Shown piece after piece: positions 16,613 through 23,992 of a DNA stretch of 24,017 bases. The notes beneath the pieces are model-generated. The model was not told the origin of the DNA and did no database searches. It saw only the letters and a list, made by a program, of their open reading frames with translations. The stretch's first letter is position 1, and each line of letters opens with the position of its first letter. A program made the position numbers and the translations under genes. Origin of the DNA: Paracoccaceae bacterium (GTDB lineage: Bacteria > Pseudomonadota > Alphaproteobacteria > Rhodobacterales > Rhodobacteraceae); contig WTGT01000141.1 of assembly GCA_011523445.1 (NCBI GenBank), forward strand, positions 1 to 24,017, in the 5' to 3' direction.

Positions 16613-16643
16613 GGGCGGCAGAAACAAAATGTATCTGCCGCCC
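16613..16643 (-). promoter_or_regulatory. GC-rich intercistronic stem-loop after the TRAP binding-protein gene
   Basis: A perfect 10-bp stem GGGCGGCAGA (16613-16622)/TCTGCCGCCC (16634-16643) with an 11-nt loop lies in the 89-bp gap between the binding-protein stop and the enolase-family start. On the minus strand it is followed by TGATTTTACC, a poor U-tract, so it may be a leaky terminator or a 3'-end stabiliser. Either would raise binding-protein expression relative to the downstream permeases and enzymes. Confidence 0.75.
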
Positions 16644-16669
16644 CCGAACAATTTAGATTGACTTATTAC

Positions 16670-17692
16670 TTATTGCTGCATCAAGCCCAGCTCAACCAGA
16701 AATTCGATGTGACTGTTGAGGAGGTCCTGTGCTTCCGGTGTGGTAGCAAATTCGGTCCATCCCGATTTGACGGCTGCCCTGTACTTGTTGAGTTCTTCCT
16801 CAGACCATTCGTAGAGGTTGATACCCTTGGCACGAAGTTCCTTGGCAGTTCTGGCATTGTTAACTTCATTGGCAGTTGCGTTGCGAAGGGCCAGTGCTTG
16901 CATGGCAACCTTCAGAATTGCCTGATGATGGGCCGGCATTGCATCCCAGACATCCTTCCGACATGTGAGATGGTCGGCTGGCATTGAATGGAAACCGGGG
17001 TAGTTGGTATGTTCCACGATGTCATAGAGACCGAGCCCTACGTTGTTCGTCAAGTTAGCAGCATCTGCTCCATCAATAATACCGGTTTCAAGGGCCGTGA
17101 AGATTTCATTGAAGTCCATGACAATCGGTGAGGCACCAAGGTTCTTGAAGACCAGAGTCATCATGCCTGGAGGTGAACGGAACTTCCAGTCCTTGAAATC
17201 ATCAACACCACGAATCGGACGCGTGGAAGAGAGGGATTCCGGACCTGGTATCCACCAACCGATGAATTCCATGTTGTGTGCATTGTATAGGTCATTGAGC
17301 TTGTCATATCCACCACCATGCAGTAGCCAGGCCATTTGCTGGTAGGGATTGGTATAACCACCTGCCAAGTCTCCAGCAAACTGGAATGCTGGATTCTTGC
17401 CTGTCTGGTAGGAACCGCCCGTCATGTCACAGTCAAGGATTCCTGTTGCTGCAGCATCAAATGTTTCAGCCGATTTGACAACAGCTGACGAGTAGAACAT
17501 TTCAACTTCAATTTCACCATTTGACATGGCCGAAATGTCTTCAATAAATTCAGCTGCCATTTGCCCCGAAAGTGTTTCAGGGGAAAAGTGTGTTTGAATT
17601 CTCAGAAATGTTTGTGCCGAGGTCGACATGGCCGAACCTGCAATCATCAGCAAAACTGATGCAATAATACCCATAATTTTAGTGGGATTCAT
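16670..17692 (-). CDS. TRAP transporter periplasmic solute-binding protein (DctP family)
   Basis: A 340-residue periplasmic receptor with a signal peptide (hydrophobic core about 7-21, likely cleavage after TSA at residue 26). The DctP fold is recognisable. WKFRSPPG (169-176) carries Arg172, the position of the conserved arginine that binds the ligand carboxylate in this family, so the ligand is almost certainly an organic acid. GWWIPGPESLSSTRPI (145-160) resembles keto-acid/TakP-like members more than sialic-acid ones. The ATG at 17692 follows GGAGG with 5-nt spacing. It is the first gene of the operon and has a recognisable promoter and operator upstream. Confidence 0.93.
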   Translation of the reverse strand: MNPTKIMGIIASVLLMIAGSAMSTSAQTFLRIQTHFSPETLSGQMAAEFIEDISAMSNGEIEVEMFYSSAVVKSAETFDAAATGILDCDMTGGSYQTGKNPAFQFAGDLAGGYTNPYQQMAWLLHGGGYDKLNDLYNAHNMEFIGWWIPGPESLSSTRPIRGVDDFKDWKFRSPPGMMTLVFKNLGASPIVMDFNEIFTALETGIIDGADAANLTNNVGLGLYDIVEHTNYPGFHSMPADHLTCRKDVWDAMPAHHQAILKVAMQALALRNATANEVNNARTAKELRAKGINLYEWSEEELNKYRAAVKSGWTEFATTPEAQDLLNSHIEFLVELGLMQQ

Positions 17693-17753
17693 TTTTTCCT
17701 CCGTAGATAGATTAATTGATAAGACACCAGACGCTTTCTTGCGAATATTGATG

Positions 17754-17770
17754 TTTTGGTATGATCAAAA
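17754..17770. promoter_or_regulatory. Candidate GntR/FadR-type operator of the TRAP operon
   Basis: TTTTGGT-ATG-ATCAAAA is an inverted repeat with one mismatched pair, of the TNGT-N3-ACNA type bound by FadR-subfamily regulators. It lies directly after the TATAAT -10 box (17779-17774, minus strand), covering the predicted start site, an ideal position for repression. A near-identical site is at 20858-20874 next to the GntR regulator gene. Confidence 0.7.
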
Positions 17771-17773
17771 TAA

Positions 17774-17779
17774 ATTATA
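17774..17779 (-). promoter_or_regulatory. -10 box of the TRAP operon promoter
   Basis: TATAAT on the minus strand, about 80 bp before the binding-protein ATG. The -35 region, AT-rich around 17797-17802, is poor, which would fit a regulated promoter. The predicted start near 17767 falls inside the operator. Confidence 0.5.
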
Positions 17780-17834
17780 TGCAAGAAAAGTGCAATTAAT
17801 TTAATGCAGAAAAAATTACCTGTAAATTTATCTG

Positions 17835-17851
17835 GAAAAACCCTGTTTTTC
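17835..17851 (-). terminator. Possible terminator hairpin after the enolase/ADH/SDR operon
   Basis: GAAAAAC (17835-17841) and GTTTTTC (17845-17851) form a perfect 7-bp stem with a 3-nt loop. On the minus strand an outer CTG/CAG can extend it past a bulge. It lies about 50 bp downstream of the SDR stop and before the TRAP promoter. The stem is AT-rich and the U-tract weak, so termination is tentative. Confidence 0.35.
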
Positions 17852-17874
17852 AGTCTGGATAATGGTCATTTTGG

Positions 17875-17891
17875 AAAGGATATCGTCCTTT
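17875..17891. repeat. Inverted repeat AAAGGA-N5-TCCTTT
   Basis: A perfect 6-bp palindrome with a 5-nt loop, 13 bp past the SDR stop. With the 17835-17851 hairpin it makes a tandem of small stem-loops at the end of the operon. Confidence 0.4.
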
Positions 17892-17903
17892 GAATAAAAA
17901 ACC

Positions 17904-18674
17904 TTATCTACCCATCCATCCACCATCCACGGTAAGAATTTCACCATTCACATAATTTGACGCTGATGAGGCCAGAAACACGATGGGGCCGGCAAAATCC
18001 TCGGGTTTCCCCCACCGGTCAGCTGGAATTCGTTCCAATATTGCTTTGTAGCGGTCTTTATCCTTTTGCAGGGCCATGGTATTGTCGGTTTCAATATATC
18101 CTGGTGCGATGGCATTAACATTAACACCCTTGCCGGCCCATTCATTGGCAAGAGCCTTGGTCAATTGTCCAATACCACCCTTTGAAGCCGAGTATCCCGG
18201 AACGTTTATTCCACCTTGGAAGGTTAGAAGGGAGGCAGTAAAAATGATTTTCCCACTTCCCCTTTCAACCATTTTCTTTCCTATTTCACGACTCAGGATG
18301 AATTGTGCCGTCAGATTGACCTCCAAGACTTCATCCCACCAGTCGTCAGGATGCCATGCAGCCGGTTCCCGCCTGATGGTACCAGCATTGTTTACCAGTA
18401 TATCGGGAATATCATTGTTATTGTTAAGCTGATCCAGAAATTCATAAATTGATTCTCTCTGTCCGAATTCACATCGATACCCAGTGAACTTTTGACCATA
18501 ATCCAAAACGGCTTTCTCGATATCACTTCCCGATTGCTCCAAGGAAGCACTTACACCAATTATGTCAGCACCAGCACTTGCCAATGCCTCGGCCATGCCT
18601 CGACCAATCCCTCGGCGACAGCCGGTAACCAAGGCAATTTTGCCAGATAAATCAAACAGGGACGATGCCTTCAT
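17904..18674 (-). CDS. KduD-like short-chain dehydrogenase/reductase
   Basis: A 256-residue NAD(P)-dependent SDR. The cofactor motif TGCRRGIG is at 17-24, NNAG at 95-98, and the catalytic Ser148, Tyr161 and Lys165 (GYSASKGG) are present. LSGKIALVTGC, TFQGGINVPGYSASK, GYIETDNTMAL and the C-terminal DGGWMGR closely follow KduD, the 2-keto-3-deoxy-gluconate dehydrogenase family, so a 2-keto-3-deoxy or keto-sugar-acid substrate is likely. Its ATG overlaps the zinc dehydrogenase stop by 4 bp (ATGA). As last gene of the regulated operon it would act after the upstream enolase-family dehydratase, or on a parallel hydroxyl. The exact substrate is not certain, so no symbol is given. Confidence 0.9.
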   Translation of the reverse strand: MKASSLFDLSGKIALVTGCRRGIGRGMAEALASAGADIIGVSASLEQSGSDIEKAVLDYGQKFTGYRCEFGQRESIYEFLDQLNNNNDIPDILVNNAGTIRREPAAWHPDDWWDEVLEVNLTAQFILSREIGKKMVERGSGKIIFTASLLTFQGGINVPGYSASKGGIGQLTKALANEWAGKGVNVNAIAPGYIETDNTMALQKDKDRYKAILERIPADRWGKPEDFAGPIVFLASSASNYVNGEILTVDGGWMGR

Positions 18675-19708
18675 AATTTATTCCCCATAGTTATCAGAGT
18701 TTTCATTGCCGAAGGATTCTGATCCAAATCTTCAAATGCCGACTGGATCTCGGACAAGGACCTGACATCGGTAATCAATGAACCAACATCAACTTTACCG
18801 CTGGTAATTATGTCAATTGCCATTTCATAGTCTTCTGGTTCATAAACCCTCACTCCCATCAATTCCAGCTCCCGCCAGAAAAATTGAAACAGGTCAACCT
18901 TCGGTTTAACAGCGTGAATAGCAACCAAAACCAATCGTGCGCGAGTAGCAGCAACAGCTGTCATAGCATCTACACCAGCCTGGGAACCTGATACCTCAAA
19001 AACAACATCAATACCCTTTCCCGAAGTTCTTTCATTTATTTCGGCCACAAGATCCCGTTCGGAAGGATTGATAATATCAAATTTCAATTTTTCCAAAACC
19101 GCTGAACGATTGGGATTGATTTCGGATATTACAACTTTACCACCAACTTCCCTCGCCATCAAGGCAACCAAAGCTCCGATTGGACCACCACCGATGACCA
19201 GAACATCTTCTCCCTTCTTGAGTTCCGACAGTCTGATGTCATGACAGGCTACTGCCAGAGGTTCAATCATTGCAGCAAGATCCATTTGAATATCGTCGGG
19301 CAATAAATGGACGGTATGGGATGGAACCGTCCAAAATTCCTGCATAGCACCGTGGGAATCAAGTCCTAGGATTTTTAACTTGTGGCAAATATGGTTGAGA
19401 CCGGCATGACAGGCAGGGCAATCACCGCAATGGTCAAGTGGCCGGACCACGACCTTGTTCCCTGGTTCAATGTTGTTGCAATCCTTTCCTACCGCCACGA
19501 CCGTTCCGGACATTTCGTGTCCGATAATCCGTTCAAAACCAATCCTTTCATCCATATGACCATGGAATGCATGCATGTCTGTACCGCAAATTCCACAATA
19601 ATTGATTCGAATCAACACCTCTCCGGGTTTGGGATTTGACATTGACTGTCTTTCAATAGTGAAGGTACGGTTGCCACGGTAAAAGGCGGCTGTATATGTT
19701 TCATTCAT
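18671..19708 (-). CDS. Zinc-dependent medium-chain alcohol dehydrogenase (sorbitol/threonine dehydrogenase-like)
   Basis: A 345-residue MDR. Catalytic-zinc residues are Cys41 (CGICGTD), His64 and Glu65 (GHE); the structural zinc loop has Cys94, Cys97, Cys100 and Cys108. The NAD-binding GGGPIGALVA follows MIEPLAVACH. Overall it resembles RspB/L-gulonate or sorbitol dehydrogenases that oxidise a secondary alcohol. Lying between an enolase-family dehydratase and a KduD-like SDR, it recalls rspA-rspB arrangements in hexonate pathways; that comparison is inference. The start is 9 bp after the upstream stop, with a weak Shine-Dalgarno. Confidence 0.92.
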   Translation of the reverse strand: MNETYTAAFYRGNRTFTIERQSMSNPKPGEVLIRINYCGICGTDMHAFHGHMDERIGFERIIGHEMSGTVVAVGKDCNNIEPGNKVVVRPLDHCGDCPACHAGLNHICHKLKILGLDSHGAMQEFWTVPSHTVHLLPDDIQMDLAAMIEPLAVACHDIRLSELKKGEDVLVIGGGPIGALVALMAREVGGKVVISEINPNRSAVLEKLKFDIINPSERDLVAEINERTSGKGIDVVFEVSGSQAGVDAMTAVAATRARLVLVAIHAVKPKVDLFQFFWRELELMGVRVYEPEDYEMAIDIITSGKVDVGSLITDVRSLSEIQSAFEDLDQNPSAMKTLITMGNKL

Positions 19709-19717
19709 AAGATTTAC

Positions 19718-20806
19718 TCATACTAATGTTGGGTGAAGTTTATCCCAGTCGAAGGTCACCCCGATACCAGGAGTATTGGGTGATACCGCCAAGTGATTCT
19801 CCAACTTTAATGGGCAAATTGTATATTGGTCAATAGGAAAGGAATGGGCTTCCAGCCAACCGGCATTGGGTTGTCCCGAAACGAGGCTCACATGCAATTC
19901 CTGCATCCCGTGACTGCAGATTGGAATATCATTTTGCCGAGATAGCTCAGCAACCCGCAACCATCCGGTTATTCCTCCACAATTTGAGGCGTCAGGTTGG
20001 ATAAAACTTAGTTTTGAATCTCTGAAGGCATATTCGAATTCATGGATGGTGTGGAGGTTTTCCCCCATTGCCAAAGGAACGCCGGAGTTTTCGGCCAAAC
20101 GACCATATCCCATGTAATCATCCGGGATAATTGGTTCTTCAAACCAAAGTATATTGTAAGGTTTGAAAGCCTCGGCTGCGGCCATTGCCTCACTTTCGCT
20201 CAAGGAATAGTTAGCATCCACCATAAAGGTTAAATCAGGCCCAATCATCTCCCGGACCGCCCTCACCCTCTGTATATCCTCTTCCAATGTTGGCTGACCC
20301 ACCTTTATTTTGACTCCATTGAAACCCCTGTCAATATACCCTCGAATCGAATCAAGAAGTTTTGACAGGGAAAAATTCAAATCAATTCCCCCGGCATAAG
20401 TCCGGCACCTGTCAGAATTTCCACCAGCCAGTTTCCAAAGTGGCTGGCCTGCCTTCTTGCACCTGATATCCCATAGTGCAATATCAACGGCAGAAATTGC
20501 AAATGAAACTATTCCACCCCGTCCTACGTAATGAAGATGCCATTGCATTCCATCATGGAGTGCTTCAACTTCAGTGGCATCCTTCCCCATAAGAAATGGT
20601 TTAATATCATGTTCAAGCAGGGCTTTTATTGCCTGTCCACCCCGACCACCGGTATAGGTGTAACCGGTACCTTCAGTGCCGTTCTGCAATCGCAAGGTAA
20701 CCGTTATCAATTCAAAATGGGTATGATCCCCATGCTTGGCATCAGTTAACACCTCGGCAAGCGGGACTCTGAAAAGGTTGGTTTCGAATTGCGTTAGGAT
20801 TGACAT
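19718..20806 (-). CDS. Mandelate racemase/muconate lactonizing enzyme family protein (enolase superfamily), second copy
   Basis: A 362-residue member of the mandelate-racemase subgroup, clearly diverged from the copy at 15414-16580 rather than a recent duplicate. Catalytic Lys166 and Lys168 (GVKIKVG), metal ligands Asp197 (MVDANY), Glu223 (WFEEP) and Glu249 (MGENLH), Asp272 and His299 (CSHGMQELH), and Glu319 (WLEAHSF) sit at nearly the same numbers as in mandelate racemase itself. All are intact. Most such proteins are sugar-acid dehydratases or epimerases. It is the first gene of the operon with the zinc dehydrogenase and SDR, and the candidate GntR operator lies about 52 bp upstream of its ATG. 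Confidence 0.93.
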   Translation of the reverse strand: MSILTQFETNLFRVPLAEVLTDAKHGDHTHFELITVTLRLQNGTEGTGYTYTGGRGGQAIKALLEHDIKPFLMGKDATEVEALHDGMQWHLHYVGRGGIVSFAISAVDIALWDIRCKKAGQPLWKLAGGNSDRCRTYAGGIDLNFSLSKLLDSIRGYIDRGFNGVKIKVGQPTLEEDIQRVRAVREMIGPDLTFMVDANYSLSESEAMAAAEAFKPYNILWFEEPIIPDDYMGYGRLAENSGVPLAMGENLHTIHEFEYAFRDSKLSFIQPDASNCGGITGWLRVAELSRQNDIPICSHGMQELHVSLVSGQPNAGWLEAHSFPIDQYTICPLKLENHLAVSPNTPGIGVTFDWDKLHPTLV

Positions 20807-20857
20807 ATTCTTATATTTATTTGGAAAAAATCATTGCTTCCATTTAGTGAATGTATC

Positions 20858-20874
20858 TTTTAGTATGACCAAAC
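20858..20874. promoter_or_regulatory. Candidate GntR/FadR-type operator in the divergent regulator/operon promoter region
   Basis: TTTTAGT-ATG-ACCAAAC has the same length, spacing and central ATG as the 17754-17770 site (14 of 17 positions identical). It lies in the 102-bp region between the regulator gene and the divergent enolase-family operon. On the minus strand a TACTAA -10-like element, 17 bp from TTACAA, overlaps it. It could control both directions, including autoregulation. Confidence 0.7.
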
Positions 20875-20908
20875 TACTCAAATTGTAATTCTGTCTTAGA
20901 AATTATTG

Positions 20909-21643
20909 ATGAAAAATACAACCAGTTTTGATTGCCCGGATGAAAAGATAACAACTAACAGGGCTGCGGATGAACTCATTCGCCATTTTGTTGAATTAAT
21001 CCATACCGGACAGTTGAAGGAAGGAGAACCCTTACCTACCGAACGCAAGATTGTAGAGACTCTTGGAGTCAGCCGTACTGTTGTCCGGGAAGCCATACTT
21101 GCACTGGCAAATAAGGGCCTGGTTGAAGCTCGTCATCGTTATCGTCCAGTTGTACGTAAATCCGACTTTGATGCTGCCTTTGACACTATCAATGATGTAG
21201 TTTCACGTATCCTGGTTGAACCTGGAAGTGTCAAGTACCTTTATGACACAAGAGTTTTGATTGAGTCAATACTTGTACGCAGAGCCGCAACAGATGCTTC
21301 AAAGGAAGATATCCTTGCCTTAAAGCAAGCTTTGGCAACCAATGGGGAAGCAATTGGGGATAGTGAATTATTTTATCAAACGGATATAGCATTCCATTCC
21401 ATACTGTATCTAATCCCCCAAAATCCGGTATTACCAGCCATTCACAGAGCCTACACAGCATGGTTATCACCACGGTGGTTATTAATGCCATCAAACGAAG
21501 AGAAAAACCAAATCAATTTTGAGGCCCATCAAAAGATTTATGAAGCGATACTGATGAGAGACCCGGATGCTGCCGAGGAGGGATTATGTGAACACCTGAC
21601 CTATGCCTGGAATCAGGTCAAGGATTATTTAAACGACGATTAA
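20909..21643 (+). CDS. GntR-family transcriptional regulator, FadR/FCD subfamily
   Basis: A 244-residue regulator with an N-terminal winged helix (about 18-83), including PLPTERKIVETLGVSRTVVR and the wing ending in RPVVRK. An all-helical FCD ligand domain (about 100-235) follows. FCD metal/ligand residues are visible: Asp159 and His163 (DIAFH), His207 (EAHQKI) and His229 (CEHLTY). FCD regulators usually repress carboxylate catabolism and are released by the substrate or an intermediate. It is divergent from the enolase/ADH/SDR operon and is the likely reader of the two operators described. I choose the ATG at 20909; a TTG one codon earlier is possible. No good Shine-Dalgarno. Confidence 0.93.
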   Translation: MKNTTSFDCPDEKITTNRAADELIRHFVELIHTGQLKEGEPLPTERKIVETLGVSRTVVREAILALANKGLVEARHRYRPVVRKSDFDAAFDTINDVVSRILVEPGSVKYLYDTRVLIESILVRRAATDASKEDILALKQALATNGEAIGDSELFYQTDIAFHSILYLIPQNPVLPAIHRAYTAWLSPRWLLMPSNEEKNQINFEAHQKIYEAILMRDPDAAEEGLCEHLTYAWNQVKDYLNDD

Positions 21644-21782
21644 ATTTAGTCCTTGAAAGATTCACTACTTACCAATGAATTTTTGTAAGGAAATTTGCCT
21701 AACCGAATGGTATATTTAGGAATTGAACCATACACTTTGGTGATTCCAAACTTTGAATTTAAGGCTTGCAACACATTTTCAT

Positions 21783-22556
21783 ATGAAAACCAATAAACAG
21801 GAAACCCCGATTTTGAAATCGGTTGATGAATCTGAGGTTCGGAAATTCAATTCCCTGGCTGAGGAATGGTGGAATCCCAAAGGAAAATTCAAACCGCTTC
21901 ATCAGATGAATCCAACCCGTCTGGATTATATCAACAGCCAAATCATGTTGGAATTCGACAGGGATTTAACAGAGACCATTCCTTTCAAGGGATTAAGTAT
22001 ACTTGATATCGGTTGTGGCGGAGGGCTGCTTACAGAACCCATGGCACGATTGGGAGCAAATGTGCATGGAATTGACGTGGCTGAAAAAAATGTCCTTGTT
22101 GCCCAAGAACATGCCAGAAACCTTGGTCTGGATATCAAGTACGAGAAAATATCCTCCGAGGAGCTAGCCGAAACTGATATTAAATTCGATGTTGTGCTTT
22201 GCCTGGAAGTTATTGAGCATGTTCATGACCCGCAGGAATTTCTTTTTTCCTGTCGCAAACTCCTAACCGATGAGGGTATGTTTATTTGTTCAACTTTGAA
22301 CAGGAATGCCAAGAGTTTCATGATGGCGATAGTTGGAGCAGAGTATTTTCTCCGTATGCTCCCAGTTGGCACTCATGATTGGGGCAAATTTGTCAAACCT
22401 GAAGAATTGAAGACGATGCTTGGTACTGCAGGGCTTGATATGGTTGATTTGAAAGGATTTGTATACAACCCCTTTTTCTCGGAATGGTCGATTTCGGACA
22501 GGGATTTTGATGTCAATTACATAACCACCAGTGTTATTTCTGAATCGGTTGGTTGA
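21783..22556 (+). CDS. ubiG: Ubiquinone biosynthesis O-methyltransferase UbiG
   Basis: A 257-residue SAM-dependent class I methyltransferase that performs both O-methylations in ubiquinone synthesis. The N-terminal FNSLAEEWWNP...FKPLHQMNPTR is diagnostic of UbiG. The SAM-binding motif I is LDIGCGGGLL, followed by GIDVAEKNV and the VLCLEVIEHV segment; LPVGTHDWGKFVKP is the conserved C-terminal UbiG block. The frame opens at a TTG at 21753, but the ATG at 21783 fits family N-termini better. This is a housekeeping gene, evidence for a respiring proteobacterium, probably Alphaproteobacteria. It is not obviously linked to the catabolic genes and marks the edge of the island. Confidence 0.93.
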   Translation: MKTNKQETPILKSVDESEVRKFNSLAEEWWNPKGKFKPLHQMNPTRLDYINSQIMLEFDRDLTETIPFKGLSILDIGCGGGLLTEPMARLGANVHGIDVAEKNVLVAQEHARNLGLDIKYEKISSEELAETDIKFDVVLCLEVIEHVHDPQEFLFSCRKLLTDEGMFICSTLNRNAKSFMMAIVGAEYFLRMLPVGTHDWGKFVKPEELKTMLGTAGLDMVDLKGFVYNPFFSEWSISDRDFDVNYITTSVISESVG

Positions 22557-22588
22557 AGACTGTCATTGATCAGTAATTTTGAGTGACA

Positions 22589-23992
22589 CTACCTATTCTT
22601 TTTCTCCTTTTCCAACCAGGAATTAAACTCCTCTGGTGAAACACCTAGTCCTACTATATTTCCTTCATGTAGGAAATCTAATTCCGTCAAGGTGATGGCC
22701 ATAAATTTATCAGATTCTTGAAGTTCCCTAGAACCACAGTAACTTTCTATATGTTCTTCTAACCTCTTACCATGATAGTCAAAACGAATAATATCCCCCA
22801 TTACCCTCCTCCTATGTTTACGCGTTTTGATCCTGTAGGGGTCAATTTCATTCGTGGTCTCTATCAATACTCGTAATTTTTGGCAAGAACGTGAATAGGC
22901 CCAACAAAATAGATTCAGCATTGGTTCAATTTCGTTTTTCTCATAGATAGCCAAAAGTGCCCTGATATATCCGTCACGAGGTACATCTGTAAAACTCATT
23001 GCGCAAAAATTATTCTTGATCAATGGTATGTTACAAGCAAGCCTGGAGGTCCGCTTGTTTACATCCTCAAAAGCTTGCAAATAAGACAAATGAATTAGAA
23101 TAAAGAAACTTTGTTCAAATGGGTCTTTGATTTTCCTTGCCTTAATAAGAACAAGTTCAAATAATTCCTTCAATTGAAATTGATTATCTATAGGTTGGTA
23201 GGTTGATTGTCTTATTGAAACTTCAATTTGTCGAATTTTTCCCCTTGCATCAGGGTTCTTGATCAAATCTTCCGAAAGCAAGTTATGAAGATAGTAAATT
23301 GTGCGATTATTCAAATCAATTTCTTGATCGTTTTCTACCAGAAATGAAATTGCTTCCTTGTGGTTCAATACCATAACAGTTTCTTCTGACATTTTTCCAT
23401 CAGCGGAGATACCTTCTTTCAGTAATTTTTCCGTATCAAGTAATGAATAGGTATTACCTTCCAATCGACTAGAGTTGAAAGAAAGATCAATTAGTAATCG
23501 TTCGTAATTCAAAATCCGTCTGTATGTACCAGCTTCTAGGTTATTTTTAAGTAATTTTCCTTCTGATGACAGAGACATCTGGATATCTTTTGGGACATAG
23601 AATGATACATTGGGGTCATAGCTTTCAATAAATTCTTTTTTATAGGACACAAATTTACGAGAATGTACAGGCTTATCCAAGAATTTAAGTTTGTTTAAGC
23701 TATTTGGGCTAAAGATCTTTTCATTTTTAAGGACAATTTGTCCTTTATTGTTAATACTTGTTGCTTCTAAGGGATAATATCTGGTAGATTTTCTATTTCC
23801 AGTCCTGTTTACCTGACCCTTTTCTATCAGATCAGACAAACGTCTTTGAAGGGTTTTATAATTTATCTGGAACGGTAGTTGTTTTTTTATTTCTCCTCTG
23901 GAAAGCCCGTTTGGGTGCTTACTAATGAGCTCTAGGATTCCTATTTTTTGCGAGCCTATTGTGTTTTCCACAGTTAATTCCAAGGATATCAT
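22589..23992 (-). CDS. Fic-domain protein with N-terminal winged helix and a degenerate Fic motif (His to Gln)
   Basis: A 467-residue protein. Residues 10-75 look like a winged helix (LSRGEIKKQL...LQRRLSDLIEKGQV). A Fic core occupies about 160-370. The inhibitory helix motif SxxxEGN is at 174-180 (SSRLEGN), before the core as in class II Fic proteins. The active loop reads QAFEDVNKRTSR (306-317): the normally catalytic histidine is Gln306, and the glycines of the usual GNGR are Val311 and Lys313, while Asp310, Asn312, Arg314 and Arg317 remain. AMPylation by the standard mechanism is therefore doubtful. The C-terminal 100 residues are unassigned. The gene is visibly AT-richer than its neighbours, suggesting acquisition. 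It is convergent with ubiG; its promoter is cut by the window edge. Confidence 0.85.
   Translation of the reverse strand: MISLELTVENTIGSQKIGILELISKHPNGLSRGEIKKQLPFQINYKTLQRRLSDLIEKGQVNRTGNRKSTRYYPLEATSINNKGQIVLKNEKIFSPNSLNKLKFLDKPVHSRKFVSYKKEFIESYDPNVSFYVPKDIQMSLSSEGKLLKNNLEAGTYRRILNYERLLIDLSFNSSRLEGNTYSLLDTEKLLKEGISADGKMSEETVMVLNHKEAISFLVENDQEIDLNNRTIYYLHNLLSEDLIKNPDARGKIRQIEVSIRQSTYQPIDNQFQLKELFELVLIKARKIKDPFEQSFFILIHLSYLQAFEDVNKRTSRLACNIPLIKNNFCAMSFTDVPRDGYIRALLAIYEKNEIEPMLNLFCWAYSRSCQKLRVLIETTNEIDPYRIKTRKHRRRVMGDIIRFDYHGKRLEEHIESYCGSRELQESDKFMAITLTELDFLHEGNIVGLGVSPEEFNSWLEKEKKNR

Noticed and set aside
15414..20806. The two mandelate-racemase-family genes as a recent tandem duplication
   Set aside because: They share the catalytic pattern but differ in length, N-terminal region and most non-catalytic residues, so they are long-diverged paralogues.
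21735..21751. Palindrome TTTGG-N5-CCAAA upstream of ubiG as a third GntR operator
   Set aside because: The outer arms resemble the operator, but the centre differs and the second half lacks the ACCA/ATCA core. A catabolic repressor controlling ubiG is also unlikely. Probably chance.
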